DNA from: Hygrophila difformis
Lineage: Eukaryota > Streptophyta > Magnoliopsida > Lamiales > Acanthaceae
NCBI GenBank assembly: GCA_030278955.1
Contig: JAOANR010000006.1
Span: 52,232,915-52,296,914, forward strand
Direction: 5' to 3'
DNA: 64,000 bases
The position numbers and the translations under genes are program-made. The stretch's first letter is position 1; each line of letters starts with the position of its first letter. Under the pieces are notes generated by a model. The model had not been told where the DNA came from and made no database searches. It saw only the letters and a list, made by a program, of their open reading frames with translations. This document shows positions 21,226-33,690 of this stretch, piece after piece.

Positions 21226-22942
21226 ATGGAAATTAACACAAGCCGGATGATTTCGTTGAATGGGATGAATTATCACAAATGGCGGGGGAAGATGAAAGAT
21301 CTTCTATTTGTAAAAAGTTTGCGTCTACCTGTGTTTGCTACATCGAAGCAAGAATCAAAATCAGATGAGGATTGGGCTTTTGAGCATCAACAAGTGTGTG
21401 GTTTTATTCGATAGTGGGTCGATGATAATGTGTTAAATTTGGTAGCTAATGAGACGCATGCCAAGACATTGTGGGATAAGCTTGAAAAGCTTTATGCTTC
21501 AAAGACAGGGAATAATAAGTTATTCTTGCTGAAACAATTGATACAATTGAGGTATAAGGAAGATGTTCCTATCGCTGACCATGTGAATGAGTTTCAGGGG
21601 TTGTTGGATCAATTGTCAAATGTTGGAGTGGAATTTGATGATGAGATTCTTGGATTATGGTTGCTGAATACTTTGCCTGATAAGTGGGAGACATTCAGGG
21701 TGTCACACACTAATTCTGCTCCTGATGGTGCAATGACTCTTGATTATGCCAAAAGTGGAATCATGAATGAGGAGATGAGGAGAAAAACTCAAGGTTCATC
21801 ATCTTCACAAAATGAGTTGTTCGTTGCAAAGAATAGGGGGAGACAGAAAACCAGAAATGTTGATAAGGGCAGACAAAGGAGCAAATTCAAATCTCGATAT
21901 AAGAATGTTGAGTGTCACTACTGTCACAAGAAGGGTCATATCCAGAAATATTGCTTCAAGTGGAAGAATGATAACAGGAATGCTGGTGCAGGAAAGTCTG
22001 AGGATACCAGTCATGTTGCCACGACTACAAAAGATGATCTCGTTGTTGTCTTTGATGAAAATGCAGTGAATACAATTTCCTCTGATGTTAGTTGGTTTGC
22101 TGATACAGGTGCTGCAGTCCATGTCACATCGAGAAGGGGATTTCTTTTCTACTTACAATGCTGGTAAGTATGGTTCATTAAGGATGGGAAATAATGGTAT
22201 ATCTGAAGTTGTGGGCACAGGTGATATTTGTTTGAAGATAGCCAGTGGATCTACATTGTGATTGAAGGATGTCAGACATGCACCGGATATTCGTATGAAT
22301 CTGATTTCTGTTGGGAGACTTGATAAAGATGGTTATGGAAATAATTTCTGTGATGGTATATGGAAACTTAATAAAGGATCTCTTGTGGTTGCTAAAGGTA
22401 AGATACTGAGATCAAACTTATATTCGTTGCAAGCTTCAGTTTCCAGTGATGCTGTGAACCTCGTGGAGAAGCAAAATTCCCCTGAATTATGGCACAGGAG
22501 GTTGAGTCATATAAGTGCTAAAGGCCTCGAAACTCTGGTGAGAAAAAATGCTATTTCTGGATTGAATAATGCAAATTTGGAGAAATGTGCACATTGTTTT
22601 GCAGGAAAGCAACACCGAGTTTCATTCAAGACTCATCAACCTCGACGAATGCAGAATTTACTGGACTTAGTGCATTCAGATGTCTTTGGTCCATTGAAGG
22701 TACAGTCATTTAGTGGTGCATCTTATTTTGTGACATTTATTGATGATCATTCCAGGAAGCTATGGGTCTATGTGTTGAGATCAAAGGATCAAGTACTTGA
22801 TAAGTTCAAGGATTTCCATGCTTTAGTTGAAAGACAAACTGGAAGAAAGTTGAAGTGCATCCGTACTGATAATGGGGGAGAGTATCGTGGACCATTTGAG
22901 GATTATTGCAGGAAACAGGGGATTCGACATCAAAAGACGCCT
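21226..22942 (+). pseudogene. copia gag, protease and N-terminal integrase
   Basis: The start at 21226 gives MEINTSRMISLNGMNYHKW. An in-frame TAG stands at 21412. The gag core, the zinc knuckle CHYCHKKGHIQKYC (about 21910-21955) and the protease active site WFADTGAAVHVT (about 22090-22125) follow. A frameshift near 22136 shifts the reading. A TGA interrupts at about 22259. The integrase zinc-binding motif (LWHRRLSHIS to CAHCFAGK) and the catalytic core (HSDVFGP, TFIDDHSRKLWVY, RTDNGGEY) follow in one frame. The ORF stops at the CGCCT target site where Athila inserted, and the frame continues beyond 48609. The copy is defective. Confidence 0.9.
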
Positions 22943-25559
22943 TGAAACTTTTGACAATTTCCCACACGAGTATTTTCTAGAATAGAAGTATGAATTAATC
23001 CCGGTTCTGATTTTATTTAATGAAAATCGATTTATGAAGATGGAGTTGGGATTAGGGATATATTTATAGGTTGTCACGTTTTTATTACTCGTGTTAAGAA
23101 ACTGTGGCCCGAAAGCGCACGGTGTAAAAAATTGCAGTAATTTATAGTAAGACCGGATCGTTCACTGGAGGATGTACGATAGAAGCAGGGCCCACGTCGT
23201 TTTACTAGATTTTCCATTCGTATTGCTCCAATTGGTTTGAAAAGTGGTTAACATCTACTAACATGAATTTAAATGAGAGTACGAAAGCACTTAAATCTAT
23301 TCTACAAAGCGTGTAAATTCTATTCTAGAAGGCGGGTAAAATTATTCTAAGAATGCGATAAATACTATCTATGAAAGCAGTGAGAATTTACACTATGCTA
23401 GCTATGAAGCTGATTCACAGTGTGGACAGAAGGGACAGGAAGAAAAGAATAAAAATTGGACAAGATTGAGATAAGGCATAGATAAACTTCCATTTTTATA
23501 CACAGATCCTTGCTCGGGATAATCCTGTCAGATAGCTAATTCCCATGCTCTCAATACTGCGTTCCCTTTAACAGACAGGTACTTACAGCATGAGTTTACA
23601 TGTTCTTAAGACCGCAAATTCTAAGATACCACAGATTTGTAACTGCCCCGGCCAGGGTATGTTATTTCATCTGTGGTGGATGAGCAACACCTGACAAATC
23701 ATTTATTGAAGTGCCAGGTACTACTATCATTCTCCCATGTCACACCCAAAGATTCTAATTAAGCCTGAACTATCCCTTAACTATCAATCCTAGTAGCAGT
23801 TACGCAACTCTCAATACAACCGAGTGACCTCTAACGAAAGCATTTAAAAGAAAGCAATAAAAGAAAGCATTTAAAATCCTATCACTCGGAGGTTTTGAAG
23901 GTCTGACCCTGGTAGTGAAAGACAGCTCCCCATCAGAATGATGGAGTATGGATCAAGAATTCCCGGCTCTTAGTGAACTACTCATGTGTTCACTTCCTTC
24001 CGGGTGGTTATGAGATACAAACTAATGATACGAACTAATAAATTAGTTCGTTCCGGATGCACTCACTCAAGACTTAAAAATAGGCTTTGGCAAAAGAGGA
24101 TAGCAGTTGAAAGAAAACTCAACCCTATCTTAGAAAATAACCAAGGTCTGGATGATGTTCCTCTAAGATTATTTACTACACTGTATTTGAGTCCAAGTGG
24201 ACCCCATCTCGGTGTAATATTTAATCTTAGATTCCCAACAAACAGCAATTTTGGAAAATAATGAATTTGAAAACCATTCCCTAAACAGGTACTAGACTCT
24301 CAATTAAAACGCAGAACCTTTCAGTCTAGATGAGACCTAATTGCTGACTCTGCTTCTAATTTCCCGAAATCAACCCTTGATAGAGTATGAATTAGTCATA
24401 ACTGAAGAATTTATCCCTTACTTAGATCCGGATTTTATAAAGGAGTTTTTGTTGGAAATTTAATATGCAATATCTGTTTAAAATCTAGACTTCTATTGTC
24501 CAAGGGAAAGATCCCAAAATATTATAGACCACAATAGTATATAATATTATCATGCATACGGATATATTGAAATGTAAAATTAACTGACCTAAAATATAGG
24601 GGCGGGTCTAGACAGAAAGTGAAACACAGATATGAAGTGGTCAGGAGACCAAAGTAATGGCAGAATAATCGGGTGGACTGTAAACATCTACTGCCCAATT
24701 TCCCAATTACTCGGATGGAGTGAATTTAGACAGGTGAAACCCTAAAATGGCAGTGTCGCTACCAGTTGGGCTTCCACTGTCTGTGAATTCAGATAAAAAC
24801 CTACATGCTTCTTTTCTGCAGTGCTTATCAGCTAATGTTGACAGACATTAGCAGAATTATACTACAGATTGGAATTTGGGTTTGGAAATTAAGTTAAGGA
24901 AAATAAAACTGTATCTGGATAGGAGTCAGCTGAGCAGCTATTGTAGTCCCTGATGGACGAACCGCCAAGGCTTCCACTGACTGCCATCCAGACCATGCAA
25001 AATAACACTTAGTAACTAATACCCAGAATACGAGCTAGTTATCCGTGAGGGAATACCCGCCAACATTAGTCTTGATGTATTCTTTACTAATTGTTACACA
25101 CAATACGCAAAAGACAAAAGAAAATAAAGTAAGATAAAATAAAGAGAAGAACTTGTATGAGAGACATTGGTTTCTCATACAAGGTTGTGGAATCAATTCA
25201 TAATTGATGTCTTAAATAATCTCTCCTACCATAATTAATTACAGTCCGGATTATCTGTTTAAGGCATCATGGTTTTGTTTGTAGAAGAATGTTTTAATGA
25301 CAATTGAACAAAGATCATTTAATCATAAAAATTAATGATTTAATCATTGCTAATTACAATCATCAATCATTTATAACTAGAGGGTTCAATTAATTAAATG
25401 ATGGGAAATGGAGAATCAAAATTTTGGCAGCATAACGCCTTATATTGCAATTCTAGGGTATTACATCTCAATCCATGGAATTCAGATGTGAGTTTTTGCA
25501 ATATAATGGAGGATAGAAGATCAGAATTTTTAGGGTTAAATAGAGGAGAGAATTCTGTC

Positions 25560-26100
25560 GAGATACCATAAATTGTGTCATGAGCCTAGACCCGCGACAT
25601 GTGTGCCTCGACATATTTACAGAAATTTGGGCAGAGTTTCATCTTGTGTCGCTAAGCAAAAGTTGTGTCGCGGACCGTGGGTCCGCGACAGGAGTTTAGC
25701 GACACAAGATTTCTCTGGAAATTTCTAAGTGTTTGGTTCCCAGTCGCTAATCTGGAAATTGTGTCGCGGGGCATGGCTCCGCGACAGGATGTTTAGCGAC
25801 TGGGTTTTCAAAATAAAAATGCAAGGTATAATTTCCTGTCTCGGAATAAAAGTTGTGTCGCGGACCATGGGTCCGCGACAAGGGTGTTCCGCGACAAGAG
25901 CCATGCAGATAAAAATAACAAGAGTTTGGTTCCTAGTCGCTAAGCAAGGTTGAGTCGCGGATCGTGGGTCCGCGACCAAGGGTTTTCGAATTATGAAGAC
26001 AAGTGTCCTTAGACATCCATGTCGCGGAACAGCCTCCTGTCGATAAACGTGGCTTAGCGACAGGAGTCGGTTAGCGACATGGGTGGTTCAGGACCCAAGT
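25560..26100. repeat. hairpin cluster GTCGCGGACC/GGTCCGCGAC in left Athila LTR
   Basis: Several short inverted repeats occur here. The clearest is at 25667-25689, a perfect 10-bp stem with a 3-base loop. Similar ones lie near 25760-25785, 25857-25880 and 25955-25975. Half-motifs TTAGCGACA and GTCGCTAA stand between them. The same cluster appears in the right LTR at about 46735-47235. Confidence 0.85.
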
Positions 26101-26767
26101 CAGTAAAAACAAAGTTGAACAGTGGCATGCAAACAGCGTGATCTCACCCTATTTCGGATTAAAAAGTTATTCTAAACTAAAATAACCAAACAGAATTTAA
26201 AATCTACAAGAACATGCTGGAATAGAATTAAATCTACTTAAAACAGTATTTAAAATAAAGCAAAACCTAATCTAGGGTTCAACCACGTGAAAGCACACAA
26301 CATATCCGAAAATAAGAGACAATAAGCAATAGGGGTCAAATGACCCAAATAAAAGGAAAGCAGTAAAAATCCATGGGTTTATGGCACCCATTTCATGATT
26401 TTTTTGGGACTCATTTCCAGATTAACTTCCTATTTTATTAACTGGGTTTGTTTATACCCATCATTTGGGTATTACAAACCCTAAAAACAAAGAGTTGGAT
26501 AGAAAAACATGGTGAAAACTGGCTACCTAGCTAAGTACTAGAAAACAAACACTAAATTAATGCTAAACTAGGCTAAACTAGGACATAAAATTAATAATAC
26601 AAAATAAAAAAAAATAAACTAAACTAAACTACTACCTAGATAGAATATCTCCAAATTCTGTCTTCAAGAGAATGAACTTCTAACTTTTCCAACCCTGAGC
26701 TCATGGGGGTCACCTCATATTTATAGAAGTGGAACCCTAGGCCCATGGGCTTGATCTGAGGCCCACC

Positions 26768-27282
26768 TAGAGCTGTAAATAGAACAAACAGTTCGTGAGC
26801 TGAGCTCGTTTCGACTCGTGTTCGTTTGTTAACAGTTCGTTCGGTAAGTTAAACGAACCGAGCTCAAACGCATAATTTGGTTTGTGTGTTCGTTCGTTAA
26901 GTTCGCGAACAGTTCGGAATTCTTTTTTAATGGAATATATATTATAAAAAATAAAAATTTTATCTAGTTGTTCTTTCTATTTTTCATTTTTATTAATTTC
27001 ACATTTCTCTCATAAATTATATTACAATATACATTACATTTTCATACCTAATTTAATTCTAAAATAAATAAATTTATTAATAAAATAAATGGTTCGTTAA
27101 CCGAGCTCGATTAGGCTCGTGGTCGTTCGTTATTAGCTCGTTCGTAAGGTTAAACGAACAGAGCTCAAACATAAAAATTGGCTCGTTAAGATTTTTGGCT
27201 CGGTTCGTGTTCGTTCGTTAAGCTTAACGAACAGAGCTCAAACACTTGAAGCTCGGTTCGGTTCGGCTCGTTTACAGCTCTA
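26768..27282. mobile_element. hAT-like non-autonomous MITE
   Basis: This 515-bp insert has perfect 12-bp terminal inverted repeats, TAGAGCTGTAAA and TTTACAGCTCTA. It is flanked by an 8-bp duplication GGCCCACC (26760-26767, 27283-27290). The other Athila LTR has a single uninterrupted site (near 47895-47905). The interior is full of GTTCGTTCG and GAGCTC words in both directions, so the whole can fold. There is no coding capacity. The 8-bp duplication indicates the hAT superfamily. Confidence 0.9.
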
Positions 27283-28079
27283 GGCCCACCGTGTCTCAAG
27301 ACATCACACACATCACAACTTGTCGCGAAATCTCCTTGTGTCGCGGGACAGGGCTGCATGTGGCAAGGCTTCTCGACTGGGTCTTGTGTCTCTATTGGTG
27401 CGTCTGTGTCGCTAAGGCATGGACCGCGACCGGGGTTCCTCGACTGGGGGCGTGGCTTGGCCTCCAAGGTGTTGGTGGCGCGGAACCTTGGTTGTGTCGC
27501 GGAATCATGGTCCTCGACCGGGGTTCCTTGACTGGATGTTCCCAGACTGGTTTCTTCTTTATGTTGCACGCTGATAATGGCCAAAATTGACCATTATTTT
27601 CAATCTATTTCCGTGTCTAATACGGACATTTGATCGCATTCCGGTCTTATTTTAATAAGAAAGCAGTTGAATTTGACAGATATATGCAAGTTTGTATGAA
27701 TAATAAGCTGTATATGAAAAACACAAAAATATTGTTATTTTTATTAAATATGTGTTAAAAAAATCCAAAAACATGATAAAAATATTAAAAAATCATACAC
27801 TTGATTAATTTGGTTCGATGTTGTCTATTCGGTGGAACACGGGTTCATTAAATGGATCCCAAACCAAATAATCAAATGGAATAAATATTATATTCATTTT
27901 ATTTTATATTTTGATGTATATATTTTTAATTTTTATGTTTGTTTATTTCTATTTCTGTTTTGAGCTATAATTAAGAATTAAATGGTCCACTAATTACTGT
28001 TAATTTAAATTAATTACAGGTAATTTGGTCCAAAATTATCAGTCCAGTCCAATTTTCCAAAGTATCCAACCAACAACTC

Positions 28080-29035
28080 CACAAGCCCAAGTTCTGAATT
28101 AGCCCACTCCAACTATGTCCAGCCCACACCCCATTAACCCAAACAGGCCCAACTCCAAACCCACTCCAATCCCCATTGGCCCAAACCATAACCAAGCCCA
28201 ACAAAACCAACCCTATTCTAACCCTAACCTCAACCCTAACTGCCGCCGCCTCCGGCGCAGCCGCCGCCGCCGGCCGGCGGCCAGCACCACCATCCGACTC
28301 CATTTCTTCCTCCTCGCAACCAACCCCCTGCCTCCATCTCTCCATCTCCGGCCACCATTCCCCCCTCCGTCCAGTTTCCGACCACAACCATTCAACCTCA
28401 ACCCCTCCTCCGGCGACTCCAATCAGTCCGGCCGCCGCATCATCCACCACCATCAACCAACATCTCCTCTGCCCGTCATCCCTTCCACCAGTTCCGACCA
28501 TCCTCACCCCTCATTCCACGCCAGCTGCTGCCACCATCCTCATCCCATCTCCGGCGACCCCAAAACCAAAACCATCCCCGACCAACTCCCCCATTCCCAA
28601 ACTCCGATTCGCCTCCATCGCCACCCTCTCCGTCTGAGCCTCCCAGATCTGGCGCTCTCCGGCCACCATCACCCTCCTCCATCCTCGTCGTTTTCCAGTC
28701 CAAAGCTCCTGCCGCCTCCGCCAGCCATCCGCTCTAGCCACCACCACTTCCGTCGCCATCCCCTTCACCCTCCGACCACCGCTCCAATCTCACCCCCAAA
28801 TTTCAGAAAACCAGACACAAAGGAAATTGGAACAAGAAAGGAGAGGAAGAAGAAAATGGTAGATGAAGAAAACATAAACTGGAATGGAGGAAAGGAGAGA
28901 AGAAGAATTTTGAAACTGAAAATGAGAGGAAGAAAGAAGAAAAGAAACGAGAGAAAAGAATGGAGAAGAAGGAAGAGGAAAGAGAAGAGAGGAAGGAGAA
29001 AAAGAGAGAAAAGAGGGGAGAGAGAGAAAATATTA
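28080..29035 (+). repeat. strand-asymmetric CT-rich then GA-rich block in the solo LTR
   Basis: From 28080 to about 28800 the plus strand is rich in C and T, with CCAACC, CCGCCG and CCATC words. From 28810 to 29035 it is almost all purine. A 333-codon frame (28115-29116) crosses both parts. The repetitive composition and lack of a domain argue against a gene. Confidence 0.7.
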
Positions 29036-29039
29036 TCCG

Positions 29040-30565
29040 GACCTTCCGGGACCTTGGTCGCGATAGAGTGCTCCGCGACAAATGCTCCGCGACCAAATAT
29101 TGCTCCGCGACTGTGAGAGAAGTATCAAGACACAAAAATTGTGTCGCGGAACAATGTTCCGCGACAAAATGGACCGCGACAAAGACACGCATTCCGCGAC
29201 AAAAGCAGCAGTCACGTGAGACCTCACATGCCCCTCCAATTTGAATTATTTCCCACATGTCGAATCAATCAGAAGGTCCCTGGACTGGAGGTCCCATTGG
29301 AACAAGAATTCTGTCTTTTTCTCCTGGGACTCCAGCTCCCGTCCCCTCCTATGCGGAAATCTGAAGCAAAAAGCAAAATTCATTTGTTGTGTTCCTATGC
29401 AATTTGTTCCGCGACACAACAATTTGTTTGGCGACAAAGTGGGTCTTTAATGGGCCTAGGGCTTTCCTACTCATCTATAAATATATCCTCCCACCCCCTT
29501 GAACAGTAACCTAGCTACACTTTAGTTTATTTTCACTGTTCTTGGAGGCACCACTGTGCTCTCCAAAAATAGGTTAGAATAGGTAGTTTAGTTTATTTTT
29601 ATGCAATGTAGATGTAGATTTTAGCTTAGTTTTTATTTATGCTTTGTAATAAATTAGTGTAGCTAGTGTTCACTTTTATTTTTCCAGTTTTATATTTTGT
29701 ATTTTTGGGTTGAAAACACTTAATCAATGGGTGTGTTTAACCCATTTTTGGGTTTTAATGTTATTGAGAAAATGTTCCCAAAAAAATGTCATGTGACTAT
29801 CCCTTGGATTATTTTCTGTTTTATTTGCATTTTGGGGTCACTTGACCATTTTTTTTTCATGTTTTAGCTAGATTTTAAATTTTTATATATATTGTATATT
29901 TTTGTGTTGCATCATTCCCGTCTTAATCCCACGGATTAAGACGCAAACCCCGAGTTTCCAATTTAAGGGGTTATGCTGCCGAAATTTTTTATTTAAAATT
30001 TTTAAAACCCTTTGTCGCCATACACTTTGTCGCGGACCCACGGTCCGCGACACAACCTTGTTTAGCGACAGAGGACCAAACTCTTGCATTTTGTCTGCAT
30101 GGCTTCTGTCGCGGAACCTTTGTCGCGGAACCATGCTCCGCGACAAAATCTTATTCCGAGACAGAAAATTATGCCTTGCCATTAATTTTAAAACCCCTTG
30201 GTCGCGATGCAACCTTTGTCGCGGACCCACGGTCCGCGACACAACAATTGTTTAGCGACCAAGGACCCAAATACTTGTAATTTTATTCTGGGAGGACTCT
30301 GTCGCGGAACCTTTGTCGCGGAACCACGGTCCGTGACAAAATCCTTGTTCCGCGACCAGGAATTATGTCCTTACCAATTTTCAAACCCTTGTCGCTATAA
30401 CCTTTGTCGCGGAACCATGTTCCGTGACAAAATTTTTGCTTAGCGACAAAGCAAACCCTCATTTTCAAAATTCCATTCCTCTTATTTTCCCACCCCTTTG
30501 TCGCGAAACCCTTGTCGCGGACCCATGGTCCGCGACACAAACTCTATTCCGCGACAAAGTGGCAC
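29040..30565. repeat. hairpin clusters in the solo LTR
   Basis: CTCCGCGAC/GTCGCGGA words crowd 29050-29205 and 29405-29435. From 30010 to 30560 paired stems occur near 30028-30051, 30111-30143, 30218-30241, 30300-30340, 30395-30430 and 30500-30540, most with an ACCATGG-like or ACCCACGG-like loop. They alternate with TTAGCGACA half-motifs. This is the same motif family as in the other Athila LTRs. Confidence 0.85.
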
Positions 30566-33500
30566 CTTTTTGCCAAATTTTTATTCTCCATCTCACTCCA
30601 TTAATTAATTGAACCTTTATATTAACATTTTGAGGTTGAAATCCAATGATCTCAACCCAGGATTAATTTGATATAAAGAACTTTGTTCAATTTCCCATTA
30701 AAAGATTCTTCTACAAAAATTAAACTCTAATGATCTAAGTATATAATCAGGACTGTAATTAATTAATTATGGAATGAGAGATTATTTAGACCATAAAGAG
30801 TGAATATGGAATCATTTCCATATCCTTGCATGAGAAACCAATGTCTCTCATGCAAGATGACCCAAAAATATTTTCCTTTTATTTATTTTGTCTTTACCCG
30901 TGTTGTGTGAAACAGCTAGTAAGAGATATAACAGACTAATGTTGGCGGGTATTCCCACACGGATAACTAGCTCGTGGTCTGAATATTAATTATTAGTTGT
31001 TATTTTGCATGGTCCGGATAATGGTCGGTGGAAGCCTTGGCGGTTCGTCCATCCGGGATTATAATAGCTGCTCAGCTGATTCCTATCCGGATACAGTTTT
31101 CTTTTCTTTATTTTAATTTCGAACCCGAATCTGGAGCTGTAGTAATGTTAGATGATATATGCCAATGTCATCTAATAATTATTGCAGTAATAGAACATGT
31201 GGGTTTTTATCCAAATTCACAGATAGTGGAGTCTAAGATGACGGCGGCAACTGTCATTTGAGGCATTCCACTGTATAAAAACCGTTCCACCTGGAATAGT
31301 TGGGACCTGGATAGCAGATGTTTGCAGTCCGGATAACCCCAGTTATTTCAGTCATCTTTTTAGCCAAATAAATTCTTCTCATCCCCGGCTATTTCATCTC
31401 TGTGTGTCAACTTCTGTCTAAACCCACCTTATATTTTGGGTTATTTAATTTTACACTTCTCTATAAATTTATGCATGATATTATTATGTAGATATTGTGG
31501 TCAATATTATTTTGGGATCCTTCCCGTGGACATAGAAGTCTTGATCTAAATCAGATGCCTCACAATAAATTTCCAACAAAAATTCATTTATAAAATCCGG
31601 ATCTAAGTAAGGGATAAATTCCACAGTTATGACTAATTCATATCCGGCTGGGGGTTGATTTTAGGAAATTAGAAGCAGAGTCAGCGATTAGGTCTCACCT
31701 AGACTGAAAGGATCTGTGTTTTAATTGAGAGTCTAGTACCTGTTTAGGGAATGATTTTCAAATCAATTATTTTCCAAAACTGCTTTGTGTTGGAAATCTG
31801 GTATTAAATATCACACTGAGATGGGGTCCACTTGGATTCAAATACGGTGTGATAGATAATTCTAGAGGAACAATACATAGGCCTTGGTTATTTTCTAAGA
31901 TAGGGTTGAGTATTCTTTCAACTGCTATCCTCCTCTGCAAGAGCCTATTTTTGAGTCCTGAGTGAGTGCATCCGGAACGAACTAATTTATTAGTTCGTTT
32001 CATTAGTTTGTATCTCATAACCACCCGACGGGAAGTGAACACTGCGAGCGGTTCACCGAGAATAGGGAATTCTTGATCCACATCCGGTCATTCTGACTGG
32101 GGGCTTTCTTTTACTACCAGGGTCAGACTTTCAAAAACCTCCGAGTGATAGGATTTTAAATGCTTTCTTTACCGCTTTCTTTTAAATGCTTTCGTTAGAG
32201 GTCACTCGGTTGTATTGAGAGTTGCGTAACTGCTACTAGGACTGATAGTTAAGGGATAGTTCAGGGCTTGATTAGAATCTTTGGGTGTGACATGGGGGAA
32301 TGATAGCGGTACTTGCCACTTCAATAAATGATTTGTCAGGTGTTGCTTATCCACCACAAATAAATAACATACCTCGGCAGGGGCAGTTATTAATTTGTGG
32401 TATCTTAGATTTTGAGGTCTTAAGAGCATGTAAATTCTCGCTGTAAGTACCTGTCTGTTAAAGAGAACATAGTGGAGAAAGCATGAGAGTTAGCTAACTG
32501 ACGAATTATCCCAAGCAAAGATCTGTGTAACAAAATGGAAGTTTAATTGTGTTTCATCTGAATCTTGTCCAATCTTTATTACTTTCTCCCTGTCCCTTCT
32601 GTCTCAATTTAAATCTGCTTCCTTAGATAATTTTAACCGCTTTCTTAGAATAATTTTATTGCTTTCTTAGATTAAATTTAATTCGCTTTTTAGAATAATT
32701 TTATCCGCCTTACCTTATTTCTTTCATAGCTTAGTTTAAATTCTGTCAAGTAGTTGGTAGTCAAATCACAAACTTAAATCGAGTAACCGAGTGGAAAATC
32801 TTAGTAAACGGCGTGGGCCCTGCATCCATCGCACATCCTCCAGTGAACGATCCGGTACTTACTATAAATACTGCAATTTTTGACTCCGTGCACTTTCGGG
32901 GGCACAGTTTCTTAACACGAGTAAATAAAAATGTGATTTTTCAGAAAATACTCATGTAGTGGGAATCTGCCGAAAGTTTCATGGTAGGTAATCTCATGAC
33001 ATGAAATCATGAGAAGTATCATGGCACATATGCCGGGGACCCTCAGTGTGACAGGCTGAAGGTCAATCTATCCCGGTTGTACCATGAGACTTGTCAAAAG
33101 TTTCATGACATGAGAGGACTGCAGCGCCATTTGAAATTAAAGCACCCCACCTGAGTAATAAAGAGTGATACTCTTAATGTATCACTAAACCCATTCCATA
33201 AATCATAACTCCTTCATTTAATAAATTCGAACTTGATTTATTTTATAAAAAAATACTCGTGTTAATGAAATTTGTCAAAAGTTTCACACGCTGGACCGCG
33301 ACCCAGGACTTCCGCGACCGGTTGTTCCAGGACTGGTTTGAATGGGCCAGATGGGCCGAACTTATTCTTTTTGTGGGCTTTTCTATCTTTTCCCATCTTT
33401 TTGTATTTTGTGGGCTTGTTTTATTCTTTCGCCCATCTTTTTCATTCCTTTTTCTTTTCTTTTCTTTTTCTCATGTTTTTGGATTTTTCTAACATAAATA

Positions 33501-33673
33501 TGTAATTTTATTACATATTTATGCATTTTTCATACCAGCTCAATATTTTTACAATTATGCATAAATCAGTCCAATTCAACTGCTTTCTTATTTAATATAA
33601 GACCGGAATGCGATCACATGCCCGTTTTAGACACGGAAATGGATTGAAAATAATGGTCATTTCTGGCCATTAT

Positions 33674-33690
33674 CAACATCCTCACATTTA
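33674..33690 (-). promoter_or_regulatory. Athila polypurine tract
   Basis: The minus-strand sequence AAATGTGAGGATGTTG runs into the LTR start TGATAATGG. A 17-bp identical copy lies at 36051-36067. Confidence 0.65.

Larger units (their letters stand above)
27572..33286 (+). mobile_element. solo LTR of an Athila-related element
   Basis: A single 5715-bp LTR begins TGATAATGGCC and ends AAAAGTTTCA. It is flanked by a perfect CACGC duplication (27567-27571, 33287-33291). It lies in the opposite orientation to the Athila LTR that it interrupts. Its right part (about 30600-32950) is the reverse-complement relative of 22943-25400, but divergent. It also holds a Pro/Ser-coding-like, CT-rich then GA-rich block (28080-29030), absent from the shorter LTRs, and two hairpin clusters. 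No internal genes are present, so it is the product of LTR-LTR recombination. Confidence 0.9.
22943..33675 (-). repeat. Athila 3' LTR (element sense), interrupted
   Basis: The segments 22943-26767, 27283-27571 and 33287-33675 match the uninterrupted LTR at 44090-48604. Foreign pieces are the hAT-like MITE (26768-27282) and the solo LTR (27572-33286). About 35 bp of the LTR is also missing right of the solo LTR compared with about 48186-48220. Confidence 0.93.

Noticed and set aside
25560..26100. CRISPR-like array suggested by the repeated GTCGCGGA words
   Set aside because: The repeats are inverted pairs with irregular spacing in a plant retrotransposon LTR, without uniform spacers or cas genes.
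28115..29116. 333-codon plus-strand frame in the solo LTR
   Set aside because: It spans a C/T-rich and then a purine-rich tract with no domain, has competing frames on the other strand, and lies wholly inside an LTR.
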